Source: Sympetrum striolatum (taxonomy: Eukaryota; Arthropoda; Insecta; Odonata; Libellulidae). From it: a stretch of 64,000 nt of DNA. The notes below the pieces were generated by a model. The model did not search any database, was not told the DNA's origin, and saw only the letters and a list, made by a program, of their open reading frames with translations. The position numbers and the translations under genes are program-made. The stretch covers positions 124,001 through 188,000 of the forward strand of contig CANPUZ010000074.1 in NCBI GenBank assembly GCA_947579665.1, in the 5' to 3' direction. Positions 52,901-63,700 of the stretch are shown one piece after another (positions within the stretch are counted from its first letter, which is position 1; each line of letters starts with the position of its first letter).

Positions 52901-54200
52901 AAAACGAATAACTTTAGCGAAATTTACACTTTTTTCCTCTTTTTTTCCCTTAATTTTCCTTATTTTATCGAGATTTGACCGAAAAAAGCAAGAAAAATGA
53001 ATAATTTTAGCGAAATTTCAATTTTTTTCCTCTTTTTTTCCCTTAATTTTCCTTAGTTTATCGAGATTTGACCGAAAAAAGCAAGAAAAACGAATAATTT
53101 TAGCGAAATATCAATTTTTATCCTCTTTTTTTCCCTTAATTTTCCTTATCTTATCGAGATTTGACAGAAAAAATCAAGAAAAACGAATAATTTTATCGAA
53201 ATTTCAATTTTTATCATCTTTTTTCCTTTCATTTTCCTTATTTTATCGAGATTTGACCGAAAAAAGCAAGAAAAACGAATAATTTTAGCGAAATATATTT
53301 TTATCCTCTTTTTTTCCCTTAATTTTCCTTATTTTATCGAGATTTGACCGAAAAAGCAAGAAAAACGAATAACTTTAGCGAAATTTCAATTTTTTTCCTC
53401 TTTTTTTCCCTTAATTTTCCTTAGTTTATCGAGATTTGACCGAAAAAAAGCAAGAAAAAAGGAATAATTTTAGCGAAATATCAATTTTTATCATCTTTTT
53501 TCCCTTGATTTTCCTTATTTTATCGAGATTTGACCGAAAAAAGCAAGAAAAACGAATAATTTTATCGAAATTTCAATTTTTATCATCTTTTTTCCCTTGA
53601 TTTTCCTTATTTTATCGAGATTTGACCGAAAAAAGCAAGAAAAAACGAATAATTTTAGCGAAATATCAATTTTTATCCTCTTTTTTCCCTTAATTTTCCT
53701 TATTTTATCGAGATTTGACCGAAAAAAGAGAGAAAAACGAATAATTTTATCGAAATTTCAATTTTTATCATCTTTTTTTCCCTTGATTATCCTTATTTTA
53801 TCGAGTTTTGACCGAAAAAAGCAAGAAAAACGAATGATTTTAGCGAAATATCAATTTTTGTCCTCTTTTTTTCCCTTAATTTTCCTTATTTTATCGAGAT
53901 TTGACCGAAAAAAGCAAGAAAAAACGAAAAACTTTAGCGAAATTTCAATTTTTTTCCTCTTTTTTTTTCCTTAATTTTCCTTATTTTATCGAGATTTGAC
54001 CGAAAAAAAGCAAGAAAAAACGAATAATTTTTGCGAAATTTCAATTTTTTTCCTCTTTTTTCCCTTAATTTTCCTTAGTTTATCGAGATTTGACCGAAAA
54101 AAAAGCAAGAAAAACGAATTATTTTAGCGAAATTTCAATTTTTATCCTCTTTTTTCCCTTAATTAATCGAGATTTGACCGAAAAAAAGCAAGAAAAACGA
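49971..54200 (+). repeat. Satellite block with a third, rearranged ~1.9-kb unit
   Basis: 49,971-51,140 holds alternating tatcctc and tatcatc monomers with rare forms (gaaaaaaggaat, cgaatgatttt, ttttgtcctc, gcaagaacaacg). 51,140-51,460 holds tttggcca, gactg and gaccaaaaaaagg monomers. 51,460-53,340 is a third copy of the 1.94-kb unit (cttttgtccc-like catgttttgtccc at 51,735) lacking some monomers. 52,770-53,970 also matches 49,350-50,640 at about 3.33 to 3.43 kb. No gene is visible. Confidence 0.8.
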
Positions 54201-57200
54201 ATAATTTTATCGAAATTTCAATTTTATCATCTTTTTTTCCCTTGATTTTCCTTATTTTATCGAGATTTGACCGAAAAAAGCAAGGAAAAACGAATAATTT
54301 TAGCGAAATATCAATTTTTATCCTCTTTTTTTCCCTTAATTTTCCTTATTTTATCGAGATTTGACCGAAAAAAGCAAGAAAAACGAATAACTTTAGCGAA
54401 ATTTCAATTTTTTTCCTCTTTTTTTTCCCTTAATTTTCCTTATTTTATCGAGATTTGACCGAAAAAAAGCAAGGAAAAAACGAATTATTTTTGCGAAATT
54501 TCAATTTCTTTCCTCTTTTTTCCCTTAATTTTCCTTAGTTTATCGAGATTTGACCGAAAAAAAGCAAGAAAAACGAATTATTTTAGCGAAATTTCAATTT
54601 TTATCCTCTTTTTTTCCCTTAATTAATCGAGATTTAACCGAAAAAAAGCAAGAAAACGAATAATGAAGCGAAATTTCAATTTTTTTCTTCTTTTTTTCCC
54701 TTGATTTTCCTTATTTTATCGAGATTTGACCGAAAAAAGCAAGAAAAACGAATAATTTTATCGAAATTTCAATTTTATCATCTTTTTTCCCTTGATTTTC
54801 CTTATTTTATCGAAATTTGACCGAAAAAAAGCAAGAAAAACGAATAATTTTAGCGAAATATCAATTTTTATCATCTTTTGTCCCTTGATTTTCCTTATTT
54901 TATCGAGATTTGACCGAATAAAGCAAGAAAAACGAATAATTTTATCGAAATTTCGATTTTTATCATCTTTTTTCCCTTGATTTTCCTTATTTTATCGAGA
55001 TTTGACCGAAAAAAAGCAAGAAAAAACGAATAATTTTAGCGAAATATCAATTTTTATCCTCTTTTTTTCCCTTAATTTTCCTTATTTTATCGAGATTTGA
55101 CCGAAAAGAGCAAGGAAAAACGAATAATTTCAGCGAAACTTCAATTTTTTTCATCTTTTTTTCCCTTAATTTTCCTTATTTTATCGAGATTTGACCGAAA
55201 AAAGCAAGAAGAAAACGAATAATTTTATCGAAATTTCAATTTTATCATCTTTTTTCCCTTGATTTTCCTTATTTTATCGAGATTTGACCGAAAAAAGCAA
55301 GAAGAAAAACGAATAATTTTAGCGAAATATCAATTTTTATCATCTTTTGTCCCTTGATTTTCCTTATTTTATCGAGATTTGACCGAATAAAGCAAGAAAA
55401 ACGAATAATTTTATCGAAATTTCGATTTTTATCATCTTTTTTCCCTTGATTTTCCTTATTTTATCGAGATTTGACCGAAAAAAAGCAAGAAAAACGAATA
55501 ATTTTAGCGAAATATCAATTTTTATCCTCTTTTTTTCCCTTAATTTTCCTTATTTTAATGAGATTTGACCGAGAAGAGCAAGAAAAAATTAATAATTTCA
55601 GCGAAACTTCAATTTTTTTCATCTTTTTTTCCCTTAATTTTCCTAATTTTATCGAGATTTGACCGAAAAAAAAGCAAAAAAAACGAATAATTTTAGCGAA
55701 ATTTTAATTTTTTTCCTCTTTTTTTCCCTTAATTTCCTTATTTTTATCGAGATTTGGCCGAAAAAAAGCAAGTAAAACGAATAATTTTTGCGAAATTTTA
55801 ATTTTTTTCCTCTTTTTTCCCCTTAACTTTCCTTATTTTATCGAGATTTGACTGAAAAAGGCAAGAAAAACGAATCATTTTATCGAAATTTCAATTTCTA
55901 TCCTCTTCTTTTCCCTTAATTTTCCTTATTTTATCGAGATTTGACCAAAAAAAGGAAGAAAAACGAATAATTTTAGCGAAAATTTCAATTTTTTTTTCCA
56001 CTTTTTTTTCCCTTATTTTTCCTTATTTTATCGAGATTTGACCGAAAAAAGCAAGGAAAAACGAATAATTTTAGCAAAATATCAATTTTTATCATTTTTC
56101 TTCACTTGATTTTCCTTATTTTAACGAGATTTGACCGAAAAAGGCAAGAAAAACGAATAATTTTATCGAAATTTCAATTTTTATCATCTTTTTTCCCTTG
56201 ATTTTCATTATTTTATCGAGATTTGACCGAAAAAAGCAAGAAAAACGAATAATTTTAGCGAAATATCAATTTTTATCCTCTTTTTTTCCCTAAATTTTCC
56301 TTATTTTATCGAGATTTGACCGAAAAAAAAAAGCAAGAAAAACGAATAATTTTATCGAAATTTCAAGTTTTATCATCTTTTTCCCTTGATTTTCCTTATT
56401 TTATCGAGGTTTTGACCGAAAAAAAGCAAGAAAAACGAATAATTTTAGCGAAATATCAATTTTTATCCTTTTTTTTCCCTTAATTTTCCTTAATTTATCG
56501 AGATTTGACCGAAAAAAAAGCAAGGAGAAAACGAATAACTTTAGCGAAATTTACACTTTTTTCCTCTTTTTTTCCCTTAATTTTCCTTATTTTATCGAGA
56601 TTTGACCGAAAAAAAGCAAGGAAAAACGAATAACTTTAGCGAAATTTCATTTTTTTCCCATTTTTTCCCTTAATTTTCCTTATTTTATCGAGATTTGACC
56701 GAAAAAAAATTAAGAAAAACGAATAATTTTTGCGAAATTTCAATTTTTTTTCCTTAATTTTCCTTAGTTTATCGAGATTTGACCGAAAAAAAGCAAGAAA
56801 AACGAATTATTTTAGCGAAATTTCAATTTTTATCCTCTTTTTTTCCCTTAATTAATCGAGATTTAACCGAAAAAAAGCAAGAAAACTAATAATTATAGCG
56901 AAATTTCAATTTTTTTCTTCTTTTTTTTCCCTTAATTTTCCTTATTTTATCGAGATTTGACCGAAAAAAAGCAAGAAAAACGAATAATTTTATCGAAATT
57001 TCAATTTTTATCATCTTTTTTCCCTTGATTTTCCTTATTTTATCGAGATTTGACCGAAAAAAGCAAGAAAAACGAATAATTTTATCGAAATTTCAATTTT
57101 ATCATCTTTTTTCCCTTGATTTTCCTTATTTTATCGAGATTTGACCGAAAAAAAAGCAAGAAAAACGAATAATTTTAGCGAAATATCAATTTTTATCATC

Positions 57201-57740
57201 TTTTGTCCCTTGATTTTCCTTATTTTATCGAGATTTGACCGAATGAAACAAGAAAAACGAATAATTTTATCGAAATTTCAATTTTTATCATCTTTTTTCC
57301 CTTGATTTTCCTTATTTTATCGAGATTTGACCGAAAAAAAGCAAGAAAAACTAATAATTTTAGCGAAATATCAATTTTTATCCTCTTTTTTTCCCTTAAT
57401 TTTCCTTATTTTATCGAGATTTGACCGAAAAGAGCAAGAAAAACGAATAATTTCAGCGAAACTTCAATTTTTTTCATCTTTTTTTCCCTTAATTTTCCTT
57501 ATTTTATCGAGATTTGACCGAAAAAAAAGCAAGATAAACGAATAATTTTAGCGAAATTTTAATTTTTTTCCTCTTTTTTTTTCCCTTAATTTCCTAATTT
57601 TATCGAGATTTGGCCGAAAAAAAGCAAGAAAAACGAATAATTTTATCGAAATTTCAATTTTTATCATCTTTTTTCCCTTGATTTTCCTTATTTTATCGAG
57701 ATTTGACCGAAAAAAAGCAAGAAAAACGAATAATTTTAGC
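53430..57740. other. Patch of inflated homopolymers (suspected low-quality consensus)
   Basis: Elsewhere the core reads gaccgaaaaaagcaag with six A in nearly every monomer. Here it commonly has seven (53,433, 54,004, 54,180, 54,463, 55,011), eight (54,097, 56,513, 57,530) or ten (56,323). Stray bases appear in the next tract: gcaaggaaaaacg (54,280, 55,110, 56,053), gcaagaagaaaacg (55,205), gcaaggagaaaacg (56,520), and cgaggttttgacc (56,407). The T tracts are also longer (53,775, 53,960, 55,992, 57,575). The matching copy at 43.2-46.7 kb lacks these. The change begins near 53.43 kb and stops by 57.84 kb. Confidence 0.82.
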
Positions 57741-60700
57741 GAAATATAAATTTTTATCCTCTTTTTTTACCAGCGAAACTTCAATTTTTTTCATCTTTTT
57801 TTCCCTTAATTTTCCTTATTTTATCGAGATTTGACCGAAAAAAGCAAGATAAACGAATAATTTTTGCGAAATTTTAATTTTTTTCCTCTTTTTTCCTTTT
57901 TAATTTTCCTTATTTTATCGAGATTTGACTGAAAAAAGCAAGAAAAACGAATAATTTTATCGAAATTTCAATTTCTATCCTCTTCTTTTCCCTTAATTTT
58001 CCTTATTTTATCGAGATTTGACCAAAAAAAGGAAGAAAAACGAATAATTTTAACGAAATTTCAATTTTTTTCCACTTTTTTTCCCTTAATTTTCCTTATT
58101 ATATCGAGATTTGACCGAAAAAAGCAAGAAAAACGAATAATTTTAGCAAAATATCAATTTTTATCATCTTTCTTCACTTGATTTTCCTTATTTTATCGAG
58201 ATTTGACCGAAAAAGGCAAGAAAAACGAATAATTTTATCGAAATTTCAATTTTTATCATCTTTTTTCCCTTGATTTTCCTTATTTTATCGAGATTTGACC
58301 GAAAAAAGCAAGAAAAACGAATAATTTTAGCGAAATATCAATTTTTATCCTCTTTTTTTTTTTAATTTTCCTTATTTTATCGAGATTTGACCGAAAAAAG
58401 CAAGAAAAACGAATAATTTTATCGAAATTTCAATTTTTATCATCTTTTTTCCCTTGATTTTCCTTATTTTATCGAGTTTTGACCGAAAAAAGCAAGAAAA
58501 ACGAATAATTTTAGCGAAATATCAATTTTTATCCTCTTTTTTTCCCTTAATTTTCCTTATTTTATCGAGATTTGACCGAAAAAAGCAAGAAAAACGAATA
58601 ACTTTAGCGAAATTTACACTTTTTTCCTCTTTTTTTCCCTTAATTTTCCTTATTTTATCGAGATTTGACCGAAAAAAGCAAGAAAAATGAATAATTTTAG
58701 CGAAATTTCAATTTTTTTCCTCTTTTTTTCCCTTAATTTTCCTTAGTTTATCGAGATTTGACCGAAGAAAGCAAGAAAAACGAATAATTTTAGCGAAATA
58801 TCAATTTTTATCCTCTTTTTTTCCCTTAATTTTCCTTATCTTATCGAGATTTGACCGAAAAAATCAAGAAAAACGAATAATTTTATCGAAATTTCAATTT
58901 TTATCATCTTTTTTCCCTTCATTTTCCTTATTTTATCGAGATTTGACCGAAAAAAGCAAGAAAAACGAATAATTTTAGCGAAATTTCAATTTTATCATCT
59001 TTTTTCCCTTAATTTTCCTTATTTTATCGAGATTTGACCGAAAAAAGCAAGAAAAACGAATAATTTTAGCGAAATATCAATTTTTATCATCTTTTGTCCC
59101 TTGATTTTCCTTATTTTATCGAGATTTGACCGAATGAAACAAGAAAAACGAATAATTTTATCGAAATTTCAATTTTTATCATCTTTTTTCCCTTGATTTT
59201 CCTTATTTTATCGAGATTTGACCGAAAAAAGCAAGAAAAACTAATAATTTTAGCGAAATATCAATTTTTATCCTCTTTTTTTCCCTTAATTTTCCTTATT
59301 TTATCGAGATTTGACCGAAAAGAGCAAGAAAAACGAATAATTTCAGCGAAACTTCAATTTTTTTCATCTTTTTTTCCCTTAATTTTCCTTATTTTATCGA
59401 GATTTGACCGAAAAAAAGCAAGATAAACGAATAATTTTAGCGAAATTTTAATTTTTTTCCTCTTTTTTTCCCTTAATTTCCTTATTTTATCGAGATTTGG
59501 CCGAAAAAAGCAAGAAAAACGAATAATTTTATCGAAATTTCAATTTTTATCATCTTTTTTCCCTTGATTTTCCTTATTTTATCGAGATTTGACCGAAAAA
59601 AGCAAGAAAAACGAATAATTTTAGCGAAATATAAATTTTTATCCTCTTTTTTTACCCTTAATTTTCCTTATTTTATCGAGATTTGACCGAAAAGAGCAAG
59701 AAAAACGAATAATTTCAGCGAAACTTCAATTTTCTTCATCTTTTTTTCCCTTAATTTTCCTTATTTTATCGAGATTTGACCGAAAAAAGCAAGATAAACG
59801 AATAATTTTTGCGAAATTTTAATTTTTTTCCTCTTTTTTCCTTTTTAATTTTCCTTATTTTATCTAGATTTGACTGAAAAAAGCAAGAAAAACGAATAAT
59901 TTTATCGAAATTTCAATTTCTATCCTCTTCTTTTCCCTTAATTTTCCTTATTTTATCGAGATTTGACCAAAAAAAGGAAGAAAAACGAATAATTTTAGCG
60001 AAATTTCAATTTTTTTCCACTTTTTTTCCCTTAATTTTCCTTATTTTATCGAGATTTGACCGAAAAAAGCAAGAAAAACGAATAATTTTAGCAAAATATC
60101 AATTTTTATCATCTTTCTTCACTTGATTTTCCTTATTTTATCGAGATTTGACCGAAAAAGGCAAGAAAAACGAATAATTTTATCGAAATTTCAATTTTTA
60201 TCATCTTTTTTCCCTTGATTTTCCTTATTTTATCGAGATTTGACCGAAAAAAGCAAGAAAAACGAATAATTTTAGCGAAATATCAATTTTTATCCTCTTT
60301 TTTTTTTTAATTTTCCTTATTTTATCGAGATTTGACCGAAAAAAGCAAGAAAAACGAATAATTTTATCGAAATTTCAATTTTTATCATCTTTTTTCCCTT
60401 GATTTTCCTTATTTTATCGAGTTTTGACCGAAAAAAGCAAGAAAAACGAATAATTTTAGCGAAATATCAATTTTTATCCTCTTTTTTTCCCTTAATTTTC
60501 CTTATTTTATCGAGATTTGACCGAAAAAAGCAAGAAAAACGAATAACTTTAGCGAAATTTACACTTTTTTCCTCTTTTTTTCCCTTAATTTTCCTTATTT
60601 TATCGAGATTTGACCGAAAAAAGCAAGAAAAACGAATAACTTTAGCGAAATTTACACTTTTTTCCTCTTTTTTTCCCTTAATTTTCCTTATTTTATCGAG

Positions 60701-63700
60701 ATTTGACCGAAAAAAGCAAGAAAAATGAATAATTTTAGCGAAATTTCAATTTTTTTCCTCTTTTTTTCCCTTAATTTTCCTTAGTTTATCGAGATTTGAC
60801 CGAAAAAAGCAAGAAAAACGAATAATTTTAGCGAAATATCAATTTTTATCCTCTTTTTTTCCCTTCATTTTCCTTATCTTATCGAGATTTGACCGAAAAA
60901 ATCAAGAAAAACGAATAATTTTATCGAAATTTCAATTTTTATCATCTTTTTTCCCTTCATTTTCCTTATTTTATCGAGATTTGACCGAAAAAAGCAAGAA
61001 AAACGAATAATTTTAGCGAAATATCAATTTTTATCCTCTTTTTTTCCCTTAATTTTCCTTATTTTATCGAGATTTGACCGAAAAAGCAAGAAAAACGAAT
61101 AACTTTAGCGAAATTTCAATTTTTTTCCTCTTTTTTTCCCTTAATTATCCTTAGTTTATCGAGATTTGACCGAAAAAAGCAAGAAAAAAGGAATAATTTT
61201 AGCGAAATATCAATTTTTATCATCTTTTTTCCCTTGATTTTCCTTATTTTATCGAGATTTGACCGAAAAAAGCAAGAAAAACGAATAAATTTATCGAAAT
61301 TTCAATTTTTATCATCTTTTTTCCCTTGATTTTCCTTATTTTATCGAGATTTGACCGAAAAAAGCAAGAAAAACGAATAATTTTAGCGAAATATCAATTT
61401 TTATCATCTTTTTTCCCTTAGTTTTCCTTATTTTATCGAGATTTGACCGAAAAAAGCAAGAAAAACGAATAATTTTATCGAAATTTCAATTTTTATCATC
61501 TTTTTTCCCTTGATTATCCTTATTTTATCGAGTTTTGACCGAAAAAAGCAAGAAAAACGAATGATTTTAGCGAAATATCAATTTTTGTCCTCTTTTTTTC
61601 CCTTAATTTTCCTTATTTTATCGAGATTTGACCGAAAAAAGCAAGAAAAACGAAAAACTTTAGCGAAATTTCAATTTTTTTCCTCTTTTTTTTCCTTAAT
61701 TTTCCTTATTTTATCGAGATTTGACCGAAAAAAGCAAGAAAAACGAATAATTTTAGCGAAATTTCAATTTTTTTCCTCTTTTTTTCCCTTAATTTTCCTT
61801 AGTTTATCGAGATTTGACCGAAAAAAGCAAGAACAACGAATCATTTTAGCGAAATATCAATTTTTATCCTCTTTTTTTCCCTTAATTTTCCTTATTTTAT
61901 CGAGATTTGACCGAAAAAGCAAGAAAAACAAATAATTTTATCGAAATTTCAATTTTTATCATCTTTTTTCCCTTGATTTTCCTTATTTTATCGAGATTTG
62001 ACCGAAAAAAGCAAGAAAAACGAATAATTTTAGCGAAATATCAATTTTTATCCTCTTTTTTTCCCTTAATTTTCCTTATTTTATCGAGATTTGACCGAAA
62101 AAAGCAAGAAAAACGAATAACTTTAGCGAAATTTCAATTTTTTTCCTCTTTTTTTTCCCTTAATTTTCCTTATTTTATCGAGATTTGACCGAAAAAAGCA
62201 AGAAAAACGAATAATTTTTGCGAAATTTTAATTTTTTTCCTCTTTTTTTCCCTTAATTTCCTTATTTTTTCGAGATTTGGCCAAAAAAAGCAAATAAAAC
62301 GAATAATTTTTGCGAAATTTTAATTTTTTTCCTCTTTTTTCCCCTTAATTTTCCTTATTTTATCGAGATTTGACTGAAAAAAGCAAGAAAAACGAATAAT
62401 TTTATCGAAAATTCAATTTCTATCCTCTTCTTTTCCCTTAATTTTCCTGATTTTATCGAGATTTTACCAAAAAAAGGAAGAAAAACGAATAATTTTAGCG
62501 AAATTTCAATTTTTTCTTCTTTTTTTCCCTTAATTTTCCTTATTTTATCGAGATTTGACCGAAAAAAGCAAGAAAAACGAATAATTTTATCGAAATTTCA
62601 ATTTTTATCATCTTTTTTCCCTTGATTTTCCTTATTTTATCGAGATTTGACCGAAAAAAGCAAGAAAAACGAATAATTTTATCGAAATTTCAATTTTATC
62701 ATCTTCTTTCCCTTGATTTTCCTTATTTTATCGAGATTTGACCGAAAAAAGCAAGAAAAACGAATAATTTTAGCGAAATATCAATTTTTATCATGTTTTG
62801 TCCCTTGATTTTCCTTATTTTATCTAGATTTGACCGAATAAAGCAAGAAAAACGAATAATTTTATCGAAATTTCAATTTTTATCATCTTTTTTCCCTTGA
62901 TTTTCCTTATTTTATCGAGATTTGACCGAAAAAAGCAAGAAAAACTAATAATTTTAGCGAAATATCAATTTTTATCCTCTTTTTTTCCCTTAATTTTCCT
63001 TATTTTATCGAGATTTTACCGAAAAGAGCAAGAAAAACGAATAATTTCAGCGAAATTTTAATTTTTTTCCTCTTTTTTTCCCTTAATTTCCTTATTTTAT
63101 CGAGATTTGGCCGAAAAAAGCAAGAAAAACGAATAATTTTATCGAAATTTCAATTTTTATCATCTTTTTTCCCTTGATTTTCCTTATTTTATCGAGATTT
63201 GACCGAAAAAAGCAAGAAAAACGAATAATTTTAGCGAAATATCAATTTTTATCTTCTTTTTTTCCCTTAATTTTCCTTATTTTATCGAGATTTGACCGAA
63301 AAGAGCAAGAAAAACGAATAATTTCAGCGAAACTTCAATTTTTTTCATCTTTTTTTCCCTTAATTTTCCTTATTTTATCGAGATTTGACCGAAAAAAGCA
63401 AGATAAACGAATAATTTTTGCGAAATTTTAATTTTTTTCCTCTTTTTTCCTTTTTAATTTTCCTTATTTTATCGAGATTTGACTGAAAAAAGCAAGAAAA
63501 ACGAATAATTTTATCGAAATTTCAATTTCTATCCTCTTCTTTTCCCTTAATTTTCCTTATTTTATCGAGATTTGACCAAAAAAAGGAAGAAAAACGAATA
63601 ATTTTAGCGAAATTTCAATTTTTTTCCACTTTTTTTCCCTTAATTTTCCTTATTTTATCGAGATTTGACCGAAAAAAGCAAGAAAAACGAATAATTTTAG

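Larger units (their letters stand above)
43150..52940 (+). repeat. Large duplication, copy 1 (offset ~11.06 kb)
   Basis: Every distinctive monomer here reappears in the same order about 11.06 kb to the right, up to the end of the window. The cttttgtccc marks at 43,799, 44,261, 46,085, 48,029 and 51,735 correspond to 54,876, 55,345, 57,201, 59,092 and 62,796. The offset is 11,077, 11,084, 11,116, 11,063 and 11,061 respectively. The left limit is approximate, near the aataactttagcg and ttctttcctc monomers. It overlaps the end of the 4,566-bp duplication, so it formed after, or together with, that event. Confidence 0.88.

Noticed and set aside
53285..53305. gcgaaatatatttttatcc, a 3-base loss from the usual tatcaattttt form
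   Set aside because: It is a single small change just left of the suspected low-quality patch; there is too little support to interpret it.
54650..54680. Possible new variant gaataatgaagcg (loss of two bases from aatgatagcg)
   Set aside because: It lies in the noisy homopolymer patch, so a consensus error is as likely as a real change.
61510..61935. 141-codon open frame identical in plan to 50,449-50,874, suggesting a conserved gene pair
   Set aside because: The conservation comes from the 11-kb duplication of the DNA itself. The frame has no feature separate from the satellite.
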